Shown: piece after piece, positions 44,190-52,587 of the stretch | How positions within the stretch are numbered: position 1 is the first letter of the stretch | How the letters are laid out: every line of letters starts with the position of its first letter | Assembly (NCBI RefSeq): GCF_014695395.1 | Contig: NZ_JACJOF010000021.1 | Span: 62,001-126,000, forward strand | Origin: Nodosilinea sp. FACHB-131 | GTDB taxonomy: Bacteria; Cyanobacteriota; Cyanobacteriia; Phormidesmidales; Phormidesmidaceae | Direction of reading: 5' to 3' | Length of the DNA: 64,000 bases | Made by a program: the position numbers and the translations under genes | The notes under the pieces: model-generated | What the model was told of the DNA's origin: nothing | The model's database searches: none | What the model saw: only the letters and a program-made list of their open reading frames with translations

Positions 44190-45257
44190 ATGCCCCTCAA
44201 ACGACGCCATTTTCTCTACGGATTAGCCGGTGTTAGCCTGCCGCTGATTGCGGCAAGCTGCGCGCCCACCACTACCACGGCTCCGGCTGATAGCGCCGCT
44301 GATCCGGCGAATGCTGAGGGTAGCTCCGGCGTCGCGGCTCCGGCAACAATTCGCATCGGTTACCAGGTAATTCCCAACGCTGAGCTGTTAGCCAAGGCCC
44401 TGGGGCTGACCGAAAAAGCCTTTCCCAGCAGCAAGGTTCAGTATTCCAGCTTTGACTCGGGGCGGGATGTCAACACCGCCTTTGCCGCTAACGGTATTGA
44501 TTTTGGGCTGGCAGGGTCGGTGCCTGTAGCCGTTGGCATTTCCCAGGGGTTGCCCTACGAGGTGTATTTCATTCACGACGTGATCGGCGATGCCGAGGCG
44601 CTAGCGGTGCGCGACGGCATCGCCAGCACAAAGGATTTGGCGGGCAAGAAGGTGGCGGTACCCTTTGGCTCTACCACCCACTTCAGCCTGCTGGCTCTGC
44701 TGGAGCAAGACGGCATTGACTCGGCCAGTCTCACGCTGCTCGACCTGCAGCCCCAGGATTTGGTGGCCGCCTGGCAGCGGGGCGACATCGATGCCGCCTA
44801 CGTGTGGGAGCCCCACCTCACCCGATTGGTCAGCGATGGCGGCCAGGTTCTCATCACCTCCGCCGATTTGGCCGATCGCGGCGTACTCACCGCCGACGTG
44901 GGCCTGGTGCACAAAGACTTTGCCCAAAACTATACCGATGCGCTGCGCCAGTACATCGCCGTGCTGGATGAAGCGGTGGAGTTTTACCGCACCAATCCCG
45001 ATCAGGCGGCTGAGGCCCTAGCCAAAGAACTGGGGCTGACGCCGGAAGAATCGCTGGCCAGCTCCAAGGGCATCATCTGGCTCACCTCCACAGAGCAGGC
45101 CGATGCCAAGTTTTTGGGCACTCCCGACCAGCCCGGTGACTTTGCCGATGTGCTGAAAGATTCTGCCGACTTTTTGGTGAAGCAAAAGGCAATTGATCGG
45201 GCCGCCGACATCACCACCTTTCAGCAACACCTGCGCAACGACACACTCAAGTCCTAA
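44190..45257 (+). CDS. tauA: Taurine-binding lipoprotein, mature part free of Met and Cys
   Basis: 355 residues. A Tat-like leader (KRRHFLYG) and lipobox AASC (Cys24). The mature part matches TauA: YQVIPNAELLAKALGL, FDSGRDVNTAFAANGIDFGLAGSVPVAVGIS, VPFGSTTHFSLLALLEQDGI, and DLVAAWQRGDIDAAYVWEPHL. After the lipobox there is no Met or Cys in 331 residues. AAAGGA lies upstream. It sits between tauC and tauB. Confidence 0.92.
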   Translation: MPLKRRHFLYGLAGVSLPLIAASCAPTTTTAPADSAADPANAEGSSGVAAPATIRIGYQVIPNAELLAKALGLTEKAFPSSKVQYSSFDSGRDVNTAFAANGIDFGLAGSVPVAVGISQGLPYEVYFIHDVIGDAEALAVRDGIASTKDLAGKKVAVPFGSTTHFSLLALLEQDGIDSASLTLLDLQPQDLVAAWQRGDIDAAYVWEPHLTRLVSDGGQVLITSADLADRGVLTADVGLVHKDFAQNYTDALRQYIAVLDEAVEFYRTNPDQAAEALAKELGLTPEESLASSKGIIWLTSTEQADAKFLGTPDQPGDFADVLKDSADFLVKQKAIDRAADITTFQQHLRNDTLKS

Positions 45258-45268
45258 GGCAACCAACC

Positions 45269-46105
45269 ATGTCGTTCTCTAGCCGCACCGTCAGCCCAGC
45301 TACTAGTCAAAGCCCGTCCTTGTCCCAAGATGTCGTCGTTGCTCTGCGGGATATTAACCTACATTTTGGCAACGGTGCTCAGCAGGTCGAGGCCCTACGA
45401 AGCATCAACCTCGACCTCGTCGCCGGGGATTTTGTCTGCGTGCTAGGGTCATCGGGCTGCGGCAAGACCTCGCTGCTGCGGGTGCTGGCGGGCTACCAGC
45501 CCCCCACCGCCGGGGCGGTTTACATCGACGGCAAATCTCACAGTGCCCCTAATGCTGCAGTGGGAGTCGTGTTTCAGCGACCCAACCTGCTGCCCTGGCT
45601 CTCCATTGCCGACAACGTGGGCTTTGGCCCCAAGATGCAGGGCGAACCCGACTTTACGCTCAGACAGCGAGTGGCCCACTATCTTGACCTGGTGGGGCTC
45701 TCCGATGCCAGCCAGCGCTTGCCCCACCAGCTCTCTGGGGGGATGCAGCAGCGCGCCGCGATCGCCCGCACCCTAGCCGCCAACCCCCGCGTTGTGCTCA
45801 TGGATGAACCCTTCGGTGCCCTCGACGCCCTCACCCGTGAATCGATGCAGCTGCACCTGCGCAAAATCTGGCAGCAAACCCAAAAGACCATCTTTTTCAT
45901 CACCCACGACGTCGAAGAAGCCCTAATTTTGGCCACCCGCATCGTCGTCATGCACGCCCACCCCGGCCGCATCGTCCAGCAAATCCCTAACCCCTTCCGC
46001 GACGTGCTCGATCACATGAGCACCACTGAACTGCGCACCATGCCAGAGTTTGTCCGCCTACGGCAGCAGCTCATAGCCGGGATTCACTCGGTAGAAAGTG
46101 GGTAA
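45269..46105 (+). CDS. tauB: Taurine-type ABC transporter ATPase
   Basis: 278 residues. Walker A LGSSGCGKTSLLR, Q-loop VFQRPNLLPWL, signature LSGGMQQRAAIAR, Walker [17 protein letters not shown], and H-switch THDVEEA are all present. Only 11 bases separate it from tauA, so the two are co-translated. It energises TauC. Confidence 0.93.
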   Translation: MSFSSRTVSPATSQSPSLSQDVVVALRDINLHFGNGAQQVEALRSINLDLVAGDFVCVLGSSGCGKTSLLRVLAGYQPPTAGAVYIDGKSHSAPNAAVGVVFQRPNLLPWLSIADNVGFGPKMQGEPDFTLRQRVAHYLDLVGLSDASQRLPHQLSGGMQQRAAIARTLAANPRVVLMDEPFGALDALTRESMQLHLRKIWQQTQKTIFFITHDVEEALILATRIVVMHAHPGRIVQQIPNPFRDVLDHMSTTELRTMPEFVRLRQQLIAGIHSVESG

Positions 46106-46266
46106 GGAGTGGATAGGGGAAGAAAAAGTTTTAAGCGTTCAATTTTGAGTTTTGAGTTTCAGGTTTAGAGCACGAATTCAAAACTTAAAATTCAAAATTC
46201 AAAACTTAAATTGCTACCCCATCACCCCCCACTCATCCACCCTGCCACTCCCCACCCATCCACCCT
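46106..46266 (+). repeat. Purine/AT-hairpin/pyrimidine STRR spacer
   Basis: GAGTGGATAGGGG start, then AGTTTTGAGTTT and AATTCAAAACTTAAAATTC units that can pair, then CCCCACTCATCCACCC/CCACCCATCCACCC up to the ATG at 46267. No ribosome site is present. Confidence 0.75.
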
Positions 46267-47073
46267 ATGTCCTCCCTCTCTCTCCCCCGCCGCTCGACCA
46301 AACCGCACCGCGCCATCCCCCGCTCCCTCCAGGGCTGGCTACTGCCGATCGCGCTAGTGGTGGCTTGGGAACTGCTCTCTCGGCTTGGGCTCGTGGCCCC
46401 CAACCTGCTGCCTGCCCCAACCACGGTGTTGCAAACCATCCTGGTCATAGCTCGCAGCGGCGAGCTGTTTCGCCACGTGGGCATTACCCTTTACCGAGTC
46501 GTGCTCGGCTTTGGCATTGGCACCCTGGTGGCGACGGTGCTGGGAGCGCTGACTGGCTACTCCCGCACAGCCCATGCCTACCTCGATCCGCTGCTGCAAG
46601 CCCTGCGCAACATTCCCTCCATTGCTTGGGTGCCGCTGTTTATTCTCTGGCTGGGCATTTATGAAAGCTCGAAGGTGACGCTGATTGCGGTGGGGGTGTT
46701 CTTCCCGGTTTACCTCAACCTGATGAGCGGCATTCAGGGAGTCGATCGCAAGCTGGTAGAAGTCGGCAAAATCTATCGCCTCAGCCAGCTACAGCTCGTC
46801 CGCCGGGTATTCCTCCCCGCTACGCTGCCGGCTTACTTAGTCGGGCTCCGCAACGGGCTAGGGCTGGGCTGGATGTTTGTAGTCGCCGCCGAACTCATGG
46901 GAGCCAGCCAGGGACTGGGCTACCTGCTGATCGACGGCCAAACCACCGGCCGCCCCGCCGTGATCATCGCCAGCATTGTGCTGTTTGCGCTGCTCGGAAA
47001 GCTGACCGATTCCGGGTTGTCGGCGGTGAGTCAGCGGTTGCTGTATTGGCAGGATTCCTATGGTGCGGGGTAG
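46267..47073 (+). CDS. ssuC: Sulfonate ABC transporter permease
   Basis: 268 residues, six hydrophobic helices. LRNIPSIAWVPLFILWLGI and the EAA-type loop VGKIYRLSQLQLVRRVFLPATLPAYLVGL are typical of SsuC. It pairs with the ATPase at 47322 as a second transporter core, and is likely to be fed by the SsuA proteins at 36480/37589. A pyrimidine tract, not a ribosome site, precedes the ATG. Confidence 0.9.
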   Translation: MSSLSLPRRSTKPHRAIPRSLQGWLLPIALVVAWELLSRLGLVAPNLLPAPTTVLQTILVIARSGELFRHVGITLYRVVLGFGIGTLVATVLGALTGYSRTAHAYLDPLLQALRNIPSIAWVPLFILWLGIYESSKVTLIAVGVFFPVYLNLMSGIQGVDRKLVEVGKIYRLSQLQLVRRVFLPATLPAYLVGLRNGLGLGWMFVVAAELMGASQGLGYLLIDGQTTGRPAVIIASIVLFALLGKLTDSGLSAVSQRLLYWQDSYGAG

Positions 47074-47321
47074 AGGGGTGGGGAGTGGGAGGGTGGATGA
47101 GTGGATGGGTGAGGGAGTTACGGGATAGTTCGGCTATTGACGTTTTCACCCTGCTTTCCTAAATGTGTCCAAACTGATTGCGATCGCGCGCCAACCTGGC
47201 CACGAATCTAGCCCTTCATCAAATGTTGTCCCTCAACCGGCAACTGCCCAACTCACTCCCCCCTTACCCATCCACCCGCCTACCCATCCACCCATCCACC
47301 CGCCTACCCGCCCACCCCCCA
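47074..47321 (+). repeat. STRR-bearing spacer
   Basis: A purine block (GTGGGGAGTGGGAGGGTGGA, then GGATGAGTGGATGGGT), about 120 bases of ordinary sequence, and a pyrimidine block (ACCCATCCACCCGCCTACCC and variants) running into ATG 47322 without a ribosome site. Confidence 0.7.
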
Positions 47322-48071
47322 ATGCTCCACATCGAGAACGTCCATAAGCAATTCGACAACGGCCTACTAGCCCTAGAAGGCATTGATCTAGCGATCAAAC
47401 CGGGGGAAGTGGTCAGCCTGGTGGGCACCAGCGGGTGCGGCAAAAGTACGCTGCTGCGGATTGTCGCGGGGCTGGAGTTTCCGACCCTGGGAGCAGCGCT
47501 GATCGATGGGGAGGTGATTACCGCGCCGCACCCCAAAGTGGGGCTGATCTTTCAGGAGGCCCGGCTGATGCCCTGGCTGACGGTGGCTGAGAATATTCAG
47601 TTTGGCCTCAAGGATTTGCCTCGGCTAGAGCAGCAGTGGCGCACGGAGCAGGTGTTGCAGAAGGTGCATCTGACCAACTTTGCGACGGCCCTGCCACGGC
47701 AGCTTTCGGGGGGGATGGCGCAGCGGGTGGCGATCGCCCGCGCCCTAGTCACCCAGCCCAGCATTCTGCTGCTCGATGAACCCTTCAGCGCTCTCGATGC
47801 CTTTACCCGCACCCAGCTGCAAGACCACCTGCTGGATATTTGGGCGGAAGACCATCCCACCCTGCTGCTGGTTACCCACGACGTCGAAGAGGCGCTGGTG
47901 CTGAGCGATCGCATCATCGTGCTGCGGCCCCACCCAGGCCGCATCCACCGCGAGCTGGCGATCGAGCTGCCCCGCCCCCGACGCCGCACCAGCCTGGAGT
48001 TTCAGCGGTTGAAGGAGCAGCTGATTGGGGAGCTAGATCTGACGCCGGAACTGGATTTGGTGAAGCGGTGA
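47322..48071 (+). CDS. ssuB: Sulfonate ABC transporter ATPase
   Basis: 249 residues. [14 protein letters not shown] (Walker A), IFQEARLMPWL (Q-loop, typical of SsuB/TauB/NrtD), LSGGMAQRVAIAR, ILLLDEPFSALDAFTR and THDVEEA are present. The frame is open further upstream across the C/T repeat, but MLHIENVHKQF at 47322 is the natural N-terminus. It works with the permease at 46267. Confidence 0.92.
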   Translation: MLHIENVHKQFDNGLLALEGIDLAIKPGEVVSLVGTSGCGKSTLLRIVAGLEFPTLGAALIDGEVITAPHPKVGLIFQEARLMPWLTVAENIQFGLKDLPRLEQQWRTEQVLQKVHLTNFATALPRQLSGGMAQRVAIARALVTQPSILLLDEPFSALDAFTRTQLQDHLLDIWAEDHPTLLLVTHDVEEALVLSDRIIVLRPHPGRIHRELAIELPRPRRRTSLEFQRLKEQLIGELDLTPELDLVKR

Positions 48072-48215
48072 AGGGGGTAAAGGAGTAGGGGGTGGGGGGT
48101 AGGGAGATGAGACAGTTCTAGCGGTTTAGGGTTCAGAGCCCAAGGTATCCGGTTTAAGGCAGGTCACCAACCTGAAACCCTAAACCTTGAACCTTAAACC
48201 CCCATTCACCTGTCA
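48072..48215 (+). repeat. Purine STRR block and GGTTTAGGGTTCAG inverted repeat
   Basis: A G-rich tract (AGGAGTAGGGGGTGGGGGGT) is followed by GGTTTAGGGTTCAG paired with CTGAAACCCTAAACC (one extra base), and nested GGTTTAAGG/CCTTAAACC units. It is a long hairpin before ssuE and related to the repeat at 24452. Confidence 0.65.
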
Positions 48216-48271
48216 TCTTTAGCTCGGCAAACTTCTAACGTTCAAAGTCCAAATTTTACTGAGGTTTAACC

Positions 48272-48820
48272 ATGACGAAAATTGTTGCGATCGCCGGTAG
48301 CCCGTCCCATCCTTCTCGCTCCTACTCAGTGTTAGAGGAGGCCCAAAAGATTTTGCAGGATCAGGGGGTTGAGCTAGAAATTTTGCTGGTGCGCGACCTG
48401 CCCGCCGCTGAGCTGCTGCACGCCAGGTTTGACAGCGAGGTGATCAATGCCGCTACCGCCCAGGTGGTTGCCGCCGATGCCGTAATTATTTCGACCCCCG
48501 TCTACAAAGCCGCCTACACGGGCATTCTCAAGGCTTTTCTCGATCTACTGCCCCAGAAGGCGCTGGTGGGCAAGCCGGTTTTGCCGATTGCTACTGGAGG
48601 AACCCTGGCGCACCTGCTGGCGATCGACTACGCCCTCAACCCGGTGCTGGGTGTGCTCGGTGCCACCCACATTCTCCAGGGCGTGTATCTGGTCGATACG
48701 CAGTTTCAGCGGTTAGAGACGGGCGGCATTGAGTTCAACGACCCAGAGCTAAGAGCGCGCCTGCAAAGTTCGCTGGACGGGCTGGTGCGATCGCTCCCCG
48801 CTGTGCTCACGGCCGTCTAG
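48272..48820 (+). CDS. ssuE: NADPH-dependent FMN reductase, free of Met and Cys
   Basis: 182 residues of the SsuE group of flavodoxin-like reductases: IVAIAGSPSHPSRSYSVLEEA, AVIISTPVYKAAYTGILKAFLDLLP, KPVLPIATGGTLAHLLAIDYAL. It supplies FMNH2 to SsuD (38825) and to the DszA-type monooxygenase (50092). Apart from the initiator Met it has no sulfur residue. The ATG follows GAGGTTTAACC. Confidence 0.92.
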   Translation: MTKIVAIAGSPSHPSRSYSVLEEAQKILQDQGVELEILLVRDLPAAELLHARFDSEVINAATAQVVAADAVIISTPVYKAAYTGILKAFLDLLPQKALVGKPVLPIATGGTLAHLLAIDYALNPVLGVLGATHILQGVYLVDTQFQRLETGGIEFNDPELRARLQSSLDGLVRSLPAVLTAV

Positions 48821-48860
48821 GCGGGCACTACATTGAGTCTGTTGTTCAACATCTTTATCT

Positions 48861-50060
48861 ATGCCGCTGCTCACCTCACCTCAGCTCGACATTCAAGCTA
48901 ACGCTCACCCTATCGATGCCTGGGTTGACACCCTGGTCGATGAATTCGCCGCCACGGCGGTAGAGCGCGATCGCCAGGGGGGCACCGCCCAGGCCGAGCG
49001 CGATCGCCTGCGCCAGAGCAACCTACTGAAGCTGGTAATCCCAGCTCAGTACGGCGGCCTCGGGGCCGATTGGGAAACCGCCCTGCGCATTACCCGCCGC
49101 TTTGCCCAGGTGGATAGCTCCATTGCCCACCTGTTTTCGTACCAGCATTTGGGAGTGGTGGCCCCCCAGGTGTTTGGCAACCCCGAGCAGGCGGCCCATT
49201 ACTATAGCCAAACCGCCCAGCACAACTGGTTTTGGTGCAACGGCTTTAACCCGCTCGATCGCCGGGTGACGCTTACCCCCGATGGGGCAGGCTTTCGCAT
49301 CAACGGCACCAAGAGCTTTTGCTCGGGCTCCGTCGATTCCGATGTGATTCCGCTCAGCACCGTGCAGGACGGCGTGGAGGGCTTTCGGATTGCGATCGTG
49401 CCCACCCAGCGCGAGGGGGTTGAGGTGCAGGGCGACTGGAACAACATGGGCCAGCGGCAAACCGACAGCGGCAGCATTCGCTTTACCAACGTGTGGGTGG
49501 ACGCCGACGAAATTTTGGCACCCCCCGCAGGCAATGAGGTGTTTCGCACCTTTCGCTCCTGTCTCACCCAAATCACCTTCACCAACATCTATCTGGGGGT
49601 GGCCCAGGGGGCATTTGAGGCGGCGCGATCCTACACCCGCAGCCAGACGCGAGCCTGGCCAGGGTCTAAGGTCGAATCGGCCACCGAAGACCCCTACATC
49701 CTGCAACACTACGGCGAAATGGCGATCGCCCTGGAAGCCGCCACCCTGCTCACCGATCGCGCCACCGCGCTCGTGCAGGCCGCCTGGGAAAAAGGCTATG
49801 CCCTCACCGCCGAAGAACGGGGCGAATGCGCCGTGGCCATCGCTACCGCCAAGGCCTTTGTCACCCAAAACGGCCTAGCTCTGGTCAACAAAATCTTTGA
49901 TGTCATGGGCACCCGGGCCACTAGCGCCGACTACGGCTTTGACCGCTACTGGCGCAATCTCCGCACCTTTACCCTGCACGACCCGGTCGACTACAAAATT
50001 CGCTCGGTGGGCAACTGGGCGCTGAACCGGGAGCTGCCCACCCCCGATTTTTATTCCTAG
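48861..50060 (+). CDS. SfnB-type sulfur-acquisition flavoprotein 2
   Basis: 399 residues, acyl-CoA dehydrogenase fold, SfnB subgroup. It is closely similar to the product at 40098 (HNWFWCNGFN, DWNNMGQRQTDSGSIRFTNVWV, FDRYWRNLRTFTLHDPVDYK), but with 3 internal Met and 4 Cys where the other has none. It lies 40 bases after ssuE and 31 before the DszA-type gene, so probably oxidises or activates a sulfone/sulfonate in that pathway. Confidence 0.88.
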   Translation: MPLLTSPQLDIQANAHPIDAWVDTLVDEFAATAVERDRQGGTAQAERDRLRQSNLLKLVIPAQYGGLGADWETALRITRRFAQVDSSIAHLFSYQHLGVVAPQVFGNPEQAAHYYSQTAQHNWFWCNGFNPLDRRVTLTPDGAGFRINGTKSFCSGSVDSDVIPLSTVQDGVEGFRIAIVPTQREGVEVQGDWNNMGQRQTDSGSIRFTNVWVDADEILAPPAGNEVFRTFRSCLTQITFTNIYLGVAQGAFEAARSYTRSQTRAWPGSKVESATEDPYILQHYGEMAIALEAATLLTDRATALVQAAWEKGYALTAEERGECAVAIATAKAFVTQNGLALVNKIFDVMGTRATSADYGFDRYWRNLRTFTLHDPVDYKIRSVGNWALNRELPTPDFYS

Positions 50061-50091
50061 GAATTCAGCCGGACTCCAGAGTCAAGAACCA

Positions 50092-51471
50092 ATGCGCCAA
50101 CTCCACCTAGCGGCATTTATGATTGCGGGGCCTGTGGCCCACAGCCACGCGCTGTGGCGGCACCCCCAGTCGCGCTTCGACTTTCTGCGGCCCGAGGCCT
50201 ATCAGCAAATTGCCCAGGTGTTGGAGCGGGGTAAGTTTGACCTGCTGTTTTTTGCTGATAGGCTGGCGGTGTCTGAGAGCTACGGCCATAGCTTTGAGGT
50301 GGGGGTGCGCTACGGCGACCAGGATGCTCTGCGGCTAGATCCTCTACCGCTGCTGGCGGCGATCGCCCCTACCACCCAGAACCTGGGACTGGGGGCCACC
50401 GTCTCCACCACCTATGCTCACCCCTACAGCGTGGCCCGCAGCTTTGCCACCCTCGACCACCTCACCCACGGCCGCGTCGCCTGGAACATCGTCACCTCAG
50501 TGAACGATGGTGAGGCCCAAAACTTCGGGGTCAAAACCCATCTGGAGCACGACCAGCGCTACGATCGCGCCGATGAGTTTCTAGACGTAGCCTGCCAACT
50601 GTGGGAGAGCTGGCAGACCGATACCCTGGTGCTAGACCGGGAGCAGGGCCATTTCGCCGACCCCGACAAGGTGAACTATATCCACCATCAGGGCCAATGG
50701 TTTCAGTCGCGGGGGCCGCTTAACGTGCCGCCTGGCCCCCAGGGCAAGCCGGTGCTGATCCAGGCCGGAGCGTCGGGTCGAGGGCGCGAGTTTGCCGCCC
50801 GTTGGGCCGAAGTAGTGTTTGCCATTCAGCCCACCCTACCCCAGGCGCAGCAGTTCTATAGCGATCTCAAGGGGCGGGTGCAGGCCCAGGGGCGATCGCC
50901 CGACCAGTGCAAAATTTTGCTAGGGGTGATGCCCTTTGTGGGTGAAACGGAGGCAATCGCTCGCCAAAAGCAGGCTGAACACAATAATCTGGTCAACCCC
51001 CTGGTGGGCCTATCGACGCTCTCTAACCACCTCAACTACGACTTTTCCCAGCATCCCCTCGACAAGCCCCTGGAGAAGTTAGACATCCAGGGCATGCGCG
51101 GCATTTGGGATCTGGTGCAGCACCTCAGCATTGAGGGCACCACCCTGGCAGAGATTGGCCAACGCTACGGGGCTAGCGTCCTCATTCCCCAAATCGTGGG
51201 CACCCCCACCCAGATTGCCGACCAGCTCGAAGCCTTATTTCAGGCCAATGCCTGCGACGGGTTCATGGTTTCCCCTGCCTACCTGCCCGGGGCCTTCACC
51301 GACTTTGTGGCAGCGGTTGTGCCCGCGTTGCAGCAACGCGGGCTCTTTCGCCAGACCTACAGCGGCAGCACCCTGCGCGATCACCTGAAGCTTCCCAGGA
51401 TGCCTGCTCCAGCGTTGTCTGCTCCAGAATCCTTTGCTCCAGAGTTTTATACCCCAGGGGTTTCAGTATGA
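50092..51471 (+). CDS. NtaA/SnaA/DszA-type flavin monooxygenase
   Basis: 459 residues of the luciferase-like NtaA/SnaA/DszA family: LAAFMIAGPVAHSHALWRHPQS, GKFDLLFFADRLAVSE, TVSTTYAHPYSVARSFATLDHLTHGR, WNIVTSVNDGEAQNFG and the FDLVQHLS-like region near 345. DszA-type enzymes oxidise dibenzothiophene sulfone or similar using FMNH2. Here, between an SfnB-type gene and a binding protein, an organosulfur substrate is likely. It overlaps the next gene by 4 bases, so that binding protein probably imports this enzyme's substrate. Confidence 0.88.
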   Translation: MRQLHLAAFMIAGPVAHSHALWRHPQSRFDFLRPEAYQQIAQVLERGKFDLLFFADRLAVSESYGHSFEVGVRYGDQDALRLDPLPLLAAIAPTTQNLGLGATVSTTYAHPYSVARSFATLDHLTHGRVAWNIVTSVNDGEAQNFGVKTHLEHDQRYDRADEFLDVACQLWESWQTDTLVLDREQGHFADPDKVNYIHHQGQWFQSRGPLNVPPGPQGKPVLIQAGASGRGREFAARWAEVVFAIQPTLPQAQQFYSDLKGRVQAQGRSPDQCKILLGVMPFVGETEAIARQKQAEHNNLVNPLVGLSTLSNHLNYDFSQHPLDKPLEKLDIQGMRGIWDLVQHLSIEGTTLAEIGQRYGASVLIPQIVGTPTQIADQLEALFQANACDGFMVSPAYLPGAFTDFVAAVVPALQQRGLFRQTYSGSTLRDHLKLPRMPAPALSAPESFAPEFYTPGVSV

Positions 51472-52526
51472 ACAGCCATTACCGCCTGCCCGTTTGGCGA
51501 CAAAAATCTAGCCTCAGAACCCTGGCCGCCGTAGTCGCAGTCGGGCTGGCGATCGGGGGGTGTGCCGCGACTAACACCGCCACCCAGCCCGCATCCACCG
51601 CCGATGCAGCCGCTGCCCCCACCAACGCTGCCCCCGAAACCATTCGTATTGGCTACGTGCGCTGGGGGCTACTGCCCATCATCCGCCAGCGGGGCGTATT
51701 AGAAGCCGAACTCGCCAAGCAAAACATTCAGGTGGAATGGGTGGGGCCATTCCCCGCCTTTGCCCCGGTGCTCGAAGCCTTTAACGCCAACTCCGTAGAC
51801 ATCAGTGCGGGGGGCGATATTCCCGGTATTTCGGGATTGGTGGGGGGCACGCCGGTCTGTGTGCTGGCCTACCAAGCCCCTATTCCTGAGGCAGAGGCCA
51901 TCTTGGTCACCGCCGACTCGGCCATCCAGTCGCCCCAAGACCTAGTGGGCAAAAAAGTGGCGGTCAATCGCGGCGGCTGGGGCGAGCACCTGTTACTGCG
52001 CGTTTTGACCGACGCCAAGGTTCCCGTTGAGCAGGTCGAGCGGGTCTACCTCGGCCCCACCGATGCCCTACCCGCCGTCACCCAGGGCCATGTCGATGCC
52101 TGGTCAGTGTGGGAGCCCAACGTGGCGATCGCCGAAGTCGAGCATGACCTACGCCCCATCGCCTCTGGCGAAGCCGCCTCCCACTACGGCATCTACGTGG
52201 TGCACCGAGACACCCTGGCCCAAAAGCCTGCGATCGTTGAGGCTGCTTTTGCCGAAATTGTCAAAGAAGCAGACTGGGCCGCCAACAACCCCGAAGTCGC
52301 CGCCAAAGCCTTCGGCGCAGCGGTAGAGCTCGCCACTCCTGTGGTTGATCAACTGGGCACCCGCAAACAGGTGGAAACTATCCACCCTCTCACCGACCAG
52401 GTGCTGACTGACCTCCAAGACCGCGCCGACTGGATGTACTCCCAAAAAGCCATCCCTAAAGAACTGGAGGTCAGTGAGGTGCTCTGCCCCACCACGGCAG
52501 GTCTAGAGACCTATACCCAACGCTAG
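51468..52526 (+). CDS. Sulfonate-type ABC transporter binding protein 4 (Sec-type lipoprotein)
   Basis: 352 residues. A leader without twin arginine and lipobox IGGC (Cys32), thus Sec-type, unlike the other four binding proteins here. The mature SsuA-like fold (IRIGYVRWGLLPIIRQRGVLEAEL, AFNANSVDISAGGDIPGISGL, LVGKKVAVNRGGWGEHLLL) has one Met and two Cys. ATGA overlap with the upstream monooxygenase; permease 61 bases downstream. Confidence 0.9.
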   Translation: MNSHYRLPVWRQKSSLRTLAAVVAVGLAIGGCAATNTATQPASTADAAAAPTNAAPETIRIGYVRWGLLPIIRQRGVLEAELAKQNIQVEWVGPFPAFAPVLEAFNANSVDISAGGDIPGISGLVGGTPVCVLAYQAPIPEAEAILVTADSAIQSPQDLVGKKVAVNRGGWGEHLLLRVLTDAKVPVEQVERVYLGPTDALPAVTQGHVDAWSVWEPNVAIAEVEHDLRPIASGEAASHYGIYVVHRDTLAQKPAIVEAAFAEIVKEADWAANNPEVAAKAFGAAVELATPVVDQLGTRKQVETIHPLTDQVLTDLQDRADWMYSQKAIPKELEVSEVLCPTTAGLETYTQR

Positions 52527-52587
52527 CGGGTAAACCCACCCCGTTTTCTGGCCCGGTTGCTACTCATACGCTAAAGACGCTCGAACC

